44,381 bases of DNA, taken from the NCBI RefSeq assembly GCF_900156315.1, contig NZ_FTNI01000045.1, positions 1 through 44,381 on the forward strand, read 5' to 3'. Numbering within the stretch: the stretch's first letter is position 1; every line of letters begins with the position of its first letter. The notes under the pieces are model-generated. The model was given only the letters and a program-made list of their open reading frames with translations. It was not told the origin of the DNA and did no database searches. Positions 23,186-32,346 of the stretch are shown in pieces. The position numbers and the translations under genes are program-made. The stretch is from Microbispora rosea. Its GTDB lineage: Bacteria; Actinomycetota; Actinomycetes; Streptosporangiales; Streptosporangiaceae.

Positions 23186-23488
23186 CTATCGGACGCCGGA
23201 GTCACCACCCGCGACCCCGACGAGGTCCGCCAGCCCGGAGATGGTCAGGACGGGGGTCAGCAGAGGGTTGGCGATGAGCGTGATGTGGTCGGCGTGGGCG
23301 AACAGGACGCTCAGCCCGGCGCTGTCGAGGTATTCGACCGAGGTCAGGTCGAGGACGACGGGCCCCGGGGTGCTCTCGAGAGCGGCCGCGAGGGCGTCGG
23401 TGTTGCTCATGTCGATCTCACCGGCCGCGGTCAGGAGAGCGGCGCCGTCCGGGCGAACCCCAGGAGTGAGGGTCAGGGGTGTGGTCAT
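23186..23488 (-). CDS. STAS-domain anti-sigma-factor antagonist
   Basis: This 100-aa protein is a single SpoIIAA/RsbV-like domain. GEIDMSNTDALAAAL is followed by PVVLDLTSVEYLDSAGLSVL, with the canonical phosphorylatable Ser in DSAG near residue 57. In the partner-switch logic, the dephosphorylated form binds the anti-sigma kinase and frees a sigma factor. The start overlaps the stop of the upstream 1395-aa hybrid protein (TGATG), which carries both a PP2C phosphatase and an RsbW-type kinase domain. These are the natural enzymes to act on this protein. Confidence 0.9.
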   Translation of the reverse strand: MTTPLTLTPGVRPDGAALLTAAGEIDMSNTDALAAALESTPGPVVLDLTSVEYLDSAGLSVLFAHADHITLIANPLLTPVLTISGLADLVGVAGGDSGVR

Positions 23489-26400
23489 CAGGCGATCCTC
23501 ATCTGCATGTCGACGGTGGTCCCGTACGGGCCGGGGGTGATGGTGACCTGCTGCATCATGGCGCGCATGAGCGCGACGCCCCGGCCGCGGTGGGAGTTCG
23601 CCTCGGGCTCGGGGGACTTCCAGCGGCCGGTGTCGGCGACGGTGAGGCGCAGGTTGTCGACCGACGCCTCGGCCCGCAGGCGGACGATGTCGCCGGGGGC
23701 GTGCCGGTGGCCGTGCTCGATGGCGTTCGCGCACGCCTCACCGGCGGCGACCAGGACATTCTGGACGATCTGGGTCGGCAGGTCGCACTGGCCGAGCCAG
23801 CTCCGCAGCGCCTTGCGGACGGGTGCCAGCTGGGACGACTCGGCGGGGAAGGTCATCTCCAGCGGGGCCGGGTGCCGGTAGAGCAGCAGAGCGACGTCGT
23901 CGTCGTAGCCGTCCGAGGGCGCCAGGCGGATCATGACCTGGGTGGCGAGGTCGTCGACGGCGACGTTCCTGCCGTCCTGTACGGCCTGGCTGGCCTGGTC
24001 GATGCCCGAATACAGCGGGCGGCGGCGGCGCTCGACCAGGCCGTCCGTGTACAGCATGAGCGTGGCGCGGGCGGGGATGGTCGTCTCGCTCTCCGGGCGG
24101 GTCGCGCCCGGGCGTACGGCCAGCGGAACGGAACGCCCGCCGTCGAGCAGGCCGGTGCTGCCGTCGGGGTGGGCGAGGATCCCCGGCGGGTGTCCTGCGC
24201 TGGAGTAGGACAGGCGCCCGCTCTCCGGATCGAGGACGGCGCAGAAGACGGTGGTGCACCTGGCGCCGGGGACCCCGGCGGCGAACTGGTCCAGGGCCAT
24301 GAGCACGCGGGCCGGGCTGTCGTCCTGCAGCAGCAGCGCGCGGCACGCGCTGCGCAGCTGTCCCATGACGGCGGCGGCCTCCACCCCGCGCCCGACGCAG
24401 TCGCCGACCACGATGCCGATGCGCCCGCCGGGCAGGGCGATGGTGTCGTACCAGTCGCCGCCGACCTCCAGGGGCCTGGTGGCGGGCTCGTAGCGTACGG
24501 CGAACCCGTCGGGAAGCTGGGAGGGGCCGAGGATGGCGCGCTGCAGCGCGATGGCGGTCTCGCGTTGCTGGTCGATCTGGTGGGCGCGCACCAGTCCCTG
24601 GGCGAGACGCCCGGCCAGCAGCGACAGCAGCACCTGGTCCTCGCCGGTGAAAGGCCGGTGGTCGCCCAGGTCGATCCACAGGGCCAGCTGGCCCTCGGGG
24701 TGCTCCAGCAGGATGCCGGCCCCGTCGCGGTCGGCGACCGGGGTGAGCAGCGGCCGCCGCAGCAGATCGGTGAGGACGCGGCGGCGCTCGCCGGGCAGCC
24801 CGCGCCAGTCCACCGGCTCGCCCGCGACGGTCAGGGTCGCCTCCTCACCGTGATCGAAGACCGCGGCGAGGACCGACCGGGCGCGCCACAGGCTCCGCAG
24901 CTCCCGCAGGGCGCCGACCAGCGCGTCGGAGAGACTCCCGGCCTGGGACAGGCTGGTGCTCAGCGAGGCGAGAGCGGTCTCGCGCTGGATGGCGTAGTGC
25001 TCGGCGGTGACGTCGCGGAAGGTGCCGACGACGACGTGCCGCCCGGTGTCGGGATCCTGCGCCTGGTTGAAGGTGACGCTGACCCACAGCCGGTGCCCGT
25101 CGCGGTGGGTGACCGGGATGGTGTAGCTGCCCTGGCCCGGGCCGACAAGGCCGCTGAAGGCGTCGGCGACCTGCTGGTGGGCCGCGGGATCGGTGGCGGC
25201 GTCCGGCCACCACGGGTGGATCGGCGTGTAGGGCAGGTTCTCGGGGCCGTAACCGAGGATGTCGGCGAAGGCGCTGTTGATCTCGACGACGGCGCCCTGC
25301 TCGTCGCAGACGAAGAACGCCTCCTGCAGCGAGTCCACCAGCGCGCTGCGCCAGCGCGCCTGGTGCTGGCGCAGCCGCGCCATGTCCATGTTCGCCCTCA
25401 CCCGCGCGAGCAACTCCGCGGCGGCGAAGGGCTTGACCAGGTAGTCGTCGGCCCCGGCCTGCAGCCCCTCGATGGACGCCTCCTGACCCGCTCGAGCCGA
25501 CAGCAGCAGCACGGGCACGGCGGCCGTACGCGGATCGGACCGCAGCGCCGCGACCAGAGACAGACCGTCCAGTCGCGGCATCATCACGTCGCTGACCACG
25601 AGGTCGGGGGCGTCCGCGCGGATGCCGTCCAGGGCCTCCATCCCGTCGCCGGCGGTGCTGACGAGATAACCGGCGCCCTTGAGGAGACGGACGAGATATC
25701 CGCGCATGTCGGCGTTGTCGTCGACGACCAGCACCCGCGCCGGGGCGGACGAGCCCCCGGACCGGGCGGCGGAGCCGTCGTGGGACGGCAGCCCCATGGT
25801 GTCCCCGGTGGCCTCGCCGGTCTCGTCCCCGGGCAGCCAGCGCAGCGCCTCTTCGACGTACGGGTCCGCGGTGGTCGCGCCGGAGCCGGCGCCGGACGTG
25901 GTGATCGCCTCTGCGGGCAGGTGCGCGGAGCCGTACGGCAGGCGGATGGTGAAACGGGTGCCCTCACTCTCGGCGCTGTCCGCGCTGATGGTGCCGCCGT
26001 GCAGGCCGACCAGCTCCTGCACGAGGGCCAGCCCGATGCCGCTTCCCTCGTTGGACCGCGAGCGCGCGTTCTCGATGCGGTGGAACCGCTCGAACAGCCG
26101 CGGCACCTCGTCGGCCGGGACGCCGATGCCCGTGTCGGTGACGGTCACCACCGCGTGGCCGGCCTCGCCGCGCACGGTGACGCCGATCGCGCCCTCGAAA
26201 GTGAACTTCAGCGCGTTGCTGAGAAGGTTGAGCACCACCTTCTCCCACATGCCGCGGTCGATGTAGACCGGCTCGTCCATGGGAGGGCAGTCGACCCGGA
26301 AGTCCAGGCCCGCCTTGTCGATCGCGGAGCGGAAGAGGCTCGCCAGCTCGGCCGTGACGGCGGCCAGGTCGACCGGCTCATAGCTGGCCTGCATCCGGCC

Positions 26401-27675
26401 GGCCTCGATGCGGGAGAAGTCCAGCAGGGTGTTGACCAGCTTGCCCAGCCGCAACCCGTTGCGGCGGATGACCTCCAGCTCCTCGCGCACCTGCGGGTCC
26501 GCCGCCTGCAGACGGCCGCGCAGTTCCTCCACCGGCCCCATGATCAGGGTCAGCGGCGTGCGGAACTCGTGGCTGATGTTGGAGAAGAAGACGGTCTTCG
26601 CGCGGTCGAGCTCGGCCAGTTCCTCCGCCCGCCGCTGCTGGGCCTGGTAGCTGCGGGCGCTCGCCACGCCCGCCGCGACGTGTCCCGCGGCCAGCTCGAT
26701 GAACCCGCGGTACGCCTCGTCCAGAGAACGGAAGCGGTTGAGCGCGGCCACCAGGAACCCGTACGGCGCACTGCCCTGCTGGAGCAGCGGCACCACCAGC
26801 GCCTGCGTGGGCGGCTCGGGCCATGCTCCGGCCGGGAGACCGGCGAAGGGGGCCCGGTGGAGTGGAACAGGGTCGAGCGGCACGATCACCGACTCTCCCC
26901 GGGCCAGCGCCGCCGCGGGCCACACCGCGTCCGGGTCGTCGGCCGGCAGCGTGAGCGGGGCGGCCGGGTGCCCGGCGGAGATGCCGGTCACCCCTGCCAG
27001 CCGTGCGCCGCCGCCGTCCTCGAACAGGTAGGTCATCGTGAACGGAAGGTCGTGCAGGTTGCGGCCCAGCTGGCGGCAGGCGAAACCCAGCATCTCCTGC
27101 TCGGTGCGGACCACGCTGGGGTCGGACCCGAGATCCCGCAGCGTCGCCATGCGCCGCTCGCCGATGACCCGCTCGGTCTCCTCGCTGACGACGCACAACA
27201 TGCCGACCACGGCGCCGGAGTCGTCACGGAGGGGGCTGTAGGAGAACGTGTGGTAGCTCTCCTCCGGATAGCCGGCCCGCTCCAGGAACAGCAGCAGCGC
27301 CTCGTCCCAGGTCGCCTGCCCCGTGGCCAGCACGGTGTCGATGCGCGGGCCGATGTCGTCCCAGATCTCCGCCCAGACCTCGCTGGCGGGCCGGCCCAGC
27401 GCCCACGGATACTTCCGGCCCAGCGTGTCGCGCCGGTAGGCGGCGTTGCAGAAGAAGGTCAGCTCCGGCCCCCACGCCATCCACATGGAGAACCGGGACG
27501 ACAGCAGGATGCTCACCGCCGTCTGCAGGCTCTGCGGCCACTCCTGCGGCGGCCCGAGCGGAGTGGCCCCCCAGTCCACCGACGCCAGGTCCCGGCCGAC
27601 CTCGTCGTCGGCGAGGAACACCCCGGCCCCGGCCGCTACCGGCAGCCCCTGCTCAGCGTCCTCACAGCGCGTCAC
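23488..27675 (-). CDS. Hybrid histidine kinase/PP2C phosphatase/RsbW-kinase mega-sensor
   Basis: This is a 1395-aa cytosolic multidomain protein. In order: PAS-like domain (about 30-165, with WGPELTFFCNAAYR); GAF-like (190-345); HisKA with SHEFRTPL (His near 369); HATPase_c with TGIGVP and GSGIGLALVQELV (to about 580); receiver domain (about 647-765, Asp in VVSDVMMP near 695, Lys in LVKPF); second PAS (775-890); GAF-like (900-1040); SpoIIE/PP2C (1050-1270, with GGDWYDT, GDCVGRGVEAA, SAGHPPG, YTDGLVERR, DGYDDDVALL); and a C-terminal RsbW-like HATPase (1270-1395, EACANAIEHGH). All catalytic motifs look intact. It is coupled to the STAS gene downstream. GTG 27675 has an AAAGGG site. Confidence 0.9.
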   Translation of the reverse strand: MTRCEDAEQGLPVAAGAGVFLADDEVGRDLASVDWGATPLGPPQEWPQSLQTAVSILLSSRFSMWMAWGPELTFFCNAAYRRDTLGRKYPWALGRPASEVWAEIWDDIGPRIDTVLATGQATWDEALLLFLERAGYPEESYHTFSYSPLRDDSGAVVGMLCVVSEETERVIGERRMATLRDLGSDPSVVRTEQEMLGFACRQLGRNLHDLPFTMTYLFEDGGGARLAGVTGISAGHPAAPLTLPADDPDAVWPAAALARGESVIVPLDPVPLHRAPFAGLPAGAWPEPPTQALVVPLLQQGSAPYGFLVAALNRFRSLDEAYRGFIELAAGHVAAGVASARSYQAQQRRAEELAELDRAKTVFFSNISHEFRTPLTLIMGPVEELRGRLQAADPQVREELEVIRRNGLRLGKLVNTLLDFSRIEAGRMQASYEPVDLAAVTAELASLFRSAIDKAGLDFRVDCPPMDEPVYIDRGMWEKVVLNLLSNALKFTFEGAIGVTVRGEAGHAVVTVTDTGIGVPADEVPRLFERFHRIENARSRSNEGSGIGLALVQELVGLHGGTISADSAESEGTRFTIRLPYGSAHLPAEAITTSGAGSGATTADPYVEEALRWLPGDETGEATGDTMGLPSHDGSAARSGGSSAPARVLVVDDNADMRGYLVRLLKGAGYLVSTAGDGMEALDGIRADAPDLVVSDVMMPRLDGLSLVAALRSDPRTAAVPVLLLSARAGQEASIEGLQAGADDYLVKPFAAAELLARVRANMDMARLRQHQARWRSALVDSLQEAFFVCDEQGAVVEINSAFADILGYGPENLPYTPIHPWWPDAATDPAAHQQVADAFSGLVGPGQGSYTIPVTHRDGHRLWVSVTFNQAQDPDTGRHVVVGTFRDVTAEHYAIQRETALASLSTSLSQAGSLSDALVGALRELRSLWRARSVLAAVFDHGEEATLTVAGEPVDWRGLPGERRRVLTDLLRRPLLTPVADRDGAGILLEHPEGQLALWIDLGDHRPFTGEDQVLLSLLAGRLAQGLVRAHQIDQQRETAIALQRAILGPSQLPDGFAVRYEPATRPLEVGGDWYDTIALPGGRIGIVVGDCVGRGVEAAAVMGQLRSACRALLLQDDSPARVLMALDQFAAGVPGARCTTVFCAVLDPESGRLSYSSAGHPPGILAHPDGSTGLLDGGRSVPLAVRPGATRPESETTIPARATLMLYTDGLVERRRRPLYSGIDQASQAVQDGRNVAVDDLATQVMIRLAPSDGYDDDVALLLYRHPAPLEMTFPAESSQLAPVRKALRSWLGQCDLPTQIVQNVLVAAGEACANAIEHGHRHAPGDIVRLRAEASVDNLRLTVADTGRWKSPEPEANSHRGRGVALMRAMMQQVTITPGPYGTTVDMQMRIA

Positions 27676-28120
27676 TTGACACCCTTTCGTTCACGCCGAG
27701 CCCAGCCCCACCCGCGCCGCACCCATGCCGTGCCGTGCCGTGCCGTTGCCACGCGGCGGGTCCCGCAGAGGGGTGGGGGAGGTCGGTGACATGTGCGCAG
27801 CAGGATACTCCGGCCCGTCGAATCCGGATTAATCGTGCGGAATGTGTGTCCTCGGCCTGTCGCCCGCCGGCAAGCCGAGGGTGTGGGCGGAGCAGCGCGA
27901 GGACCCGCGGCACCTGGGGGTGGATCGGATGGGACCTGCGGGTTCTACGCTGAAGTGGACACGTGCCGGCGGTGTTCCCCCGTGCCGCTGTGACGGATTT
28001 CGTCCGTCCGGGCCCGCGCGGCGCCGTCGGCCGTGGTTCTTCGCCATGCGCCGGCGAGAGCCCGGCATGTGGCGAGCGGTGGAGAGCGGTGGAGAGCGGA
28101 ACAGTGAAAGGATCGCGAGG
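27676..28120. other. 445-bp divergent intergenic region, no gene recognised
   Basis: The region between the mega-sensor and sua5 starts holds four tandem TGCCG units (27726-27745) and a duplicated GAGCGGTGGA near 28074. The sua5 frame stays open upstream to 27842, but that part has no family similarity. No RNA gene or operator was recognised; the promoters of both genes must lie here. Confidence 0.5.
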
Positions 28121-29098
28121 GTGACGGCAGGAACCGGTGACATCGAGAAGGCGGCCGATGTGCTGCGCGCCGGAGGCCTCGTGGCCCTCCCGACCGAGAC
28201 CGTCTACGGTCTGGGCGCCAACGCCGAGGATCCCGCCGCCGTCGCGCGCGTCTTCCAGGTCAAGGGGCGTCCGCCCTCCCACCCGCTGATCGTCCACATC
28301 GCCGGCGCGGAGCACCTGGGCGACTGGGCCGAGGACGTGCCCGAGACGGCGCGCCTGCTGGCCGAGCGCTTCTGGCCCGGGCCGCTCACGCTGGTCCTGC
28401 GGCGTGGCCGCCGGGTGCCCCTCGAAGCGACCGGTGGCCTGGAGACGGTGGCCGTACGCGTGCCCGATCACCCCGTCGCGCTCGCGCTGCTGTCGGCCTT
28501 CGGCGGGGGCGTCGCGGCCCCGTCCGCCAACCGCTTCGGCTCGGTCAGCCCCACGACGGCGAACCACGTCCGTGCGGAGCTCGGCGACGCCGTCGACTTC
28601 GTGCTGGACGGCGGCTCCTGCGGGGTCGGCGTCGAGTCCACCATCGTCGACGCCACGGGCGACGTCCCGAGCATCCTCCGGCCCGGCGGGGTGACGCGCG
28701 AGGACCTCGAAGCGGTGCTCGGGCACCCGCTCGCGGTTCCGGCGACGAGCGCCGTCCGGGTGCCCGGCCAGCATCCGTCACACTACGCACCGCGCGCGCG
28801 GGTCGTCCTCGTCGAGCCCGGGAAGGTCGTCGCCGAGGCGGAGCTCGCACAGGAGCTCGGGCACCAGGTGGGCGTCTTCCTGCCCCCCTCCTTCGCCGGC
28901 GCCCAGGTGAAGGCGCACGCCGTGGTGGCGGTCCCCGGTTCGATGGACGCCTACGCGCGCGGGCTGTACGGATTCCTGCGCGAGCTCGACCAGCGGGGGT
29001 GCGACCTGATCATCGCGTCCCTGCCGGTGGAGGAGGGGCTCGGGCTCGCGATCGCGAACCGGCTCCGCCGCGCCGCGGGGCCCCGGCTCTCCGAGTGA
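28121..29098 (+). CDS. sua5: Threonylcarbamoyl-AMP synthase (Sua5/TsaC)
   Basis: This is a 325-aa enzyme that makes threonylcarbamoyl-AMP for the t6A37 tRNA modification. The YrdC domain (residues about 5-205) shows GGLVALPTETVYGLGANAED, FQVKGRPPSHPLIVHI, FWPGPLTLVL, APSANRFGSVSPT and VESTIVD. The C-terminal third, after GQHPSHYAPRARVVLV, is the Sua5 domain, so this is the long form. GTG 28121 follows AAAGGA by 8 nt. In many actinobacteria the housekeeping enzyme lies near prfA/prmC/atp genes, which are absent here, so this may be an additional copy. Confidence 0.93.
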   Translation: MTAGTGDIEKAADVLRAGGLVALPTETVYGLGANAEDPAAVARVFQVKGRPPSHPLIVHIAGAEHLGDWAEDVPETARLLAERFWPGPLTLVLRRGRRVPLEATGGLETVAVRVPDHPVALALLSAFGGGVAAPSANRFGSVSPTTANHVRAELGDAVDFVLDGGSCGVGVESTIVDATGDVPSILRPGGVTREDLEAVLGHPLAVPATSAVRVPGQHPSHYAPRARVVLVEPGKVVAEAELAQELGHQVGVFLPPSFAGAQVKAHAVVAVPGSMDAYARGLYGFLRELDQRGCDLIIASLPVEEGLGLAIANRLRRAAGPRLSE

Positions 29099-29271
29099 CC
29101 GGCGACCCTCCTCGTTGATCGCCGTCCCCCCGCCCGCCCTCGCCCGCCGTCCGCGACCAGGCCATGGACAAGGCAAGCGACCGCCTTCTCCACGTGTTGG
29201 TGCGATGTCCCCCGGCCGCCGCGGGTGACAGTGGAGCCCGGCACGGCGCACCACCGGAGGGGAGCAGAACC

Positions 29272-29901
29272 ATGACGATCGGCCAGACCGTACCCGATAC
29301 CAGGTTGGCGACGGAGGCCACGGAGTTCGTCCGCGAGGTCACCAGCGACCTGATCTACCACCATTCACGCCGTGTCTACTTCTTCGGCAGCCTGATGGGG
29401 CGGAGAAGGGACCTGAGTTTCGACCCGGAGCTGCTCTACATCGGCGCCATGTTCCACGACCTGGGGCTCAACGAGGAGTATCGCGGCAGCGGGCGGCGCT
29501 TCGAGGTGGACAGCGCCGATGCCGCCCGCCGCTTCCTGCTGGAACGCGGTGTGCCGGAGGACAGCGTCCGCCGGGTGTGGACGGCGATCGCCCTGCACAC
29601 CACCCCCGGCATCCCCGAGTTCATGGAGCCGGAGGTGGCGCTGGTCACCGCGGGCGTGGAGTACGACGTGCTCGGCATCGGCTATCACGAGCTCGACGAC
29701 GCCCGGCGGGCCGAGATCACCGCCCTGCATCCGCGGCCGGGTTTCAAGGAGGCGATCCTGCGGGCGTTCACCGAGGGCATCGCGCCCAGGCCCGAGACCA
29801 CGTTCGGCAACGTCAAGGCCGACGTTCTCGAGCGCTACGTGCCCGGCTTCCGGCGGGGGAACTTCGTCGACACGATCCTCGGCTCCCCCTGGCCGGAGTA
29901 G
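29272..29901 (+). CDS. HD-domain hydrolase (cyanamide hydratase-like)
   Basis: This is a 209-aa soluble protein. Metal-binding HD-fold residues are visible: LIYHHSRRVYFFGSL (His 30/31), AMFHDLGL (HD at about 62-63) and ALHTTPGIPEF. The order and spacing resemble the HD proteins annotated as cyanamide hydratase-like or Ddi2/3-like, with YIGAMFHDLG as the signature. The substrate is not deducible. The start ATG 29272 has a strong GGAGGGGAG site. The gene stands alone on its strand with a hairpin after it. Confidence 0.8.
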   Translation: MTIGQTVPDTRLATEATEFVREVTSDLIYHHSRRVYFFGSLMGRRRDLSFDPELLYIGAMFHDLGLNEEYRGSGRRFEVDSADAARRFLLERGVPEDSVRRVWTAIALHTTPGIPEFMEPEVALVTAGVEYDVLGIGYHELDDARRAEITALHPRPGFKEAILRAFTEGIAPRPETTFGNVKADVLERYVPGFRRGNFVDTILGSPWPE

Positions 29902-29926
29902 GTCACCGCGAACCGTGACCGGGGAC

Positions 29927-29953
29927 GACGCGGGCGATCCTCCCGCCCGCGTC
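29927..29953 (+). terminator. Hairpin after the HD-domain gene
   Basis: GACGCGGGCG pairs perfectly with CGCCCGCGTC across a 7-nt loop, 26 bp after the stop. No U-tract follows. It could terminate the HD gene. Confidence 0.5.
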
Positions 29954-30121
29954 CCCCGCGTTTGTCCCCCGTGCGAGCTACCGGTGAATGTCCACTGAGC
30001 GGTGACGATCCGGGAACGCCCGATCCGTAGCGTTACGACGCAGCCACGGCGCTGCGCCGCTCTTCCCGCTACGCCGCCGTGCGCGTCATCCCCGGCGTCG
30101 ACTCCCTCACTGGAGGACCTC

Positions 30122-31036
30122 ATGCTTCCCAGGATCAAGACATCCGTTGTGGCCGCGCTCTGCTGCACCGTGCTCGGCGCGGCGGTCGCCGGCTGCGACG
30201 GCGAAGCGCTGGAGAACTGGGACCCCCTCGCCCCCGCCACGCCGACAGCCGATGCCGCCCCGATCTCCGGGACCGAGAAGATCGAGGTCGGGGGCCGGTC
30301 GGTGAACGTGTCCTGTTCCGGCGACCCGGAGAAGGGCAGGCCCGTCGTCATCCTCCTGGCCGGGGCAGGCGACGGGCTGGACAAGCTGGCCGCCGTCCAG
30401 AAGACGCTGAGCACGCAGAACCGGGTCTGTTCCTACGACCGGCTCGGCGAGGGCGCGAGCGACCAGCCGGACGGCCCGCAGAGCTTCTCCAGCACCGGGA
30501 AGATCCTGACGGGCGTGCTCGACCGCGTCGCAGGCGACGGCCCGGTCGTCCTGGCCGGCCACTCGCTGGGCGGGCTGATCGCCGCCAGGTACGCCCCCGA
30601 GCACCAGGACAGGGTCAAGGGGCTCGTCCTGATGGACGCCACCCCGCCCACCATGCTGAACGACATGACGAAGGCGATCCCCGGCTCCGCCACCGGCCCC
30701 GCGGCCGAGTTGCGCGCGCAGAACCTCGCGATGTTCAAGGGCGAGAACCCGGAGAAGCTCGTCGTCGAAGACGGCCGGGTCAGTTCCGCCGGAGACATCC
30801 CGGTGGAGGTGATCCAGCACGGCACGCCGTACCTCGCGGCCGTCCCCAAGTACGGCCCGCGCCTGGAGCAGGCATGGGCCGCGGGCCAGCGCAAGTGGCT
30901 CGCGCTGTCCAGCGGCAGCAAGCTGAGCACGGCCGCGAAGAGCGGCCACTACATCTACGTCGACCAGCCCGATCTGGCCGTCCAGGCGATCGAACGCGTC
31001 ACCACGCGGGCCGCGCGTCAGGCTCAAGCTGAATAG
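30122..31036 (+). CDS. Alpha/beta-hydrolase lipoprotein
   Basis: This is a 304-aa exported hydrolase. The signal peptide ends in a lipobox (LGAAVAGC, Cys 25), so it is anchored to the outer face of the membrane. The alpha/beta-hydrolase core shows GAGDGLDKLAAVQ (oxyanion region), CSYDRLGEGASD, the nucleophile elbow AGHSLGG (Ser 148), LVLMDATPP (Asp) and SGHYIYVDQP (His), so the triad is complete. Esterase or lactonase-type activity is likely; the substrate is unknown. The start ATG 30122 has GGAGG upstream. It converges on the sigma-factor gene. Confidence 0.88.
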   Translation: MLPRIKTSVVAALCCTVLGAAVAGCDGEALENWDPLAPATPTADAAPISGTEKIEVGGRSVNVSCSGDPEKGRPVVILLAGAGDGLDKLAAVQKTLSTQNRVCSYDRLGEGASDQPDGPQSFSSTGKILTGVLDRVAGDGPVVLAGHSLGGLIAARYAPEHQDRVKGLVLMDATPPTMLNDMTKAIPGSATGPAAELRAQNLAMFKGENPEKLVVEDGRVSSAGDIPVEVIQHGTPYLAAVPKYGPRLEQAWAAGQRKWLALSSGSKLSTAAKSGHYIYVDQPDLAVQAIERVTTRAARQAQAE

Positions 31037-31084
31037 CCACGGATCCCACGGGTGCGAAGGCTGCGGTCCGGCGATGCGCCGGGA

Positions 31085-32113
31085 CTACTCCGTGCCGTCC
31101 GCCGGCAGGCGCTCCGGCAGCCCGAGCCGCGGGAACCGGTCGGCGTGGAAGGTGACGATCTCGGTGATCGCCCCGCCGGTGATGCGCAGGACGTCGATCG
31201 TCAGCGGCAGATACGCGCCCTCCCGCTTCTGCCAGAGGTAGAAGGCGACGGCGGGCTGCCGGTTCACGGAGGTCTGGACGGCGCGCAGGTTCTCCAGGCG
31301 GTCGAAACCGTCCTCGACCCAGTCCTTCACCACAGCCTCGCGGCCGACGCACAGGCCCGGTGTGGGCGGCATCGAGCAGCGGACGTCGTCCCGTAGCAGT
31401 GCGGCGAGCCCGTCGATGTCCGTGGCCACGCTGGCGTCGGTGAAGCGCCGCACCATCTCGCGCGTCCCGGCGTCCTCCTCGCCGCCGGTCCAGTCCTGCC
31501 GCTCGGCGGGCAGGTGCTCCCGCATGCCGGCGCGGGCCCGCTGCAGCGCGCTGTTCACGGAGTTGACGGAGTCGCCGAGGAGCCCTGCGACGTCCTTCGC
31601 CGGCCAGCCGAGCACGTCCCGCAGGATCAGCACGGCCCGCGGACGCGGCGCGAGGTGCTGGACGGCGACCAGGTAGGCCAGCTCGATCGTCTCCCGCGCG
31701 ACGGCGACGCTCTCCGGCTCGTCCGCGTCGCCCGCGGGCAGCTCGTCGAGCAGCCGGTCCGGATAGGGCTGCAGCCACAGCACCTCGCCGCCGGTCGCAG
31801 GCTCCGGGCGGCACTTGGCGAGCAGGTCCAGGCAGGCGTTGGTGGCGATCCGGTACAGCCAGGCGCGGAACGTCGACCGCCCCTCGAAGGTCTCCCGCCG
31901 CCGCCAGGCCCGGAGGAACGTCTCCTGCACCGTGTCCTCGGCGTCCTCGAACGACCCGAGCATCCGGTAGCAGTGCACGTGCAGCTCCCGCCGGTGCCGC
32001 TCCGCCAGCGCCGAGAACGCCGGCTCGTCGACGTCGCCCAGACCGCCCACACCCAGACCACTGGCACCCAGACCGCCCACACCCAGCTCCTCCAGCCGCG
32101 TGTCCGCACTCAT
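31085..32113 (-). CDS. ECF sigma factor with SnoaL-like C-terminal domain
   Basis: This is a 342-aa ECF sigma factor. Region 2 is seen in HVHCYRMLGSFEDAEDTVQE then TFLRAWRRRETF and WLYRIATNACLDLL. Region 4 is in RPRAVLILRDVLGWPAKDVA then GLLGDSVNSVNSALQRARA. Residues about 215-325 form a SnoaL/NTF2-like domain (FTDASVATDIDGLAALLRDD, then MPPTPGLCVGREAVVKDWV), which in such groups regulates the sigma factor from within. The DGGGK motif typical of ECF41 is absent. The N-terminus contains a duplicated LGVGGLG. No anti-sigma gene adjoins it. ATG 32113 has a GGAAGGA site. Confidence 0.9.
   Translation of the reverse strand: MSADTRLEELGVGGLGASGLGVGGLGDVDEPAFSALAERHRRELHVHCYRMLGSFEDAEDTVQETFLRAWRRRETFEGRSTFRAWLYRIATNACLDLLAKCRPEPATGGEVLWLQPYPDRLLDELPAGDADEPESVAVARETIELAYLVAVQHLAPRPRAVLILRDVLGWPAKDVAGLLGDSVNSVNSALQRARAGMREHLPAERQDWTGGEEDAGTREMVRRFTDASVATDIDGLAALLRDDVRCSMPPTPGLCVGREAVVKDWVEDGFDRLENLRAVQTSVNRQPAVAFYLWQKREGAYLPLTIDVLRITGGAITEIVTFHADRFPRLGLPERLPADGTE
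32037..32086. repeat. In-frame direct repeat in the sigma-factor N-terminus
   Basis: The 20-bp unit at 32037-32056 recurs exactly at 32067-32086, an offset of 30 bp or 10 codons. It encodes the doubled Gly-rich stretch before region 2 of the sigma factor. Confidence 0.85.
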
Positions 32114-32346
32114 CACGTCATCCTTCCGCCTCGACGTGTTCCGTCGTAGGTGTGACGGGTGCGGGCGCGACAACTCATCACCGGCGTCGGCCGGCATGGC
32201 CGAACGATGTCCGAGCGTGCGTGCCGGCTCGCTTCCGGGAGTGTCCGCGTAGATCCCGAACTCGGCTGACTACGCTGGATTCGCAAACTGTGTGAGGTCG
32301 CGGCCCGTGAACGGCTGGGCGCAGAAGGCCGAACAGGAGGCCCGTT

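Noticed and set aside
27842..28120. N-terminal extension of the Sua5 frame
   Set aside because: The extra 93 codons lack family similarity, include low-complexity repeats, and a good ribosome site precedes GTG 28121, where YrdC homology begins.
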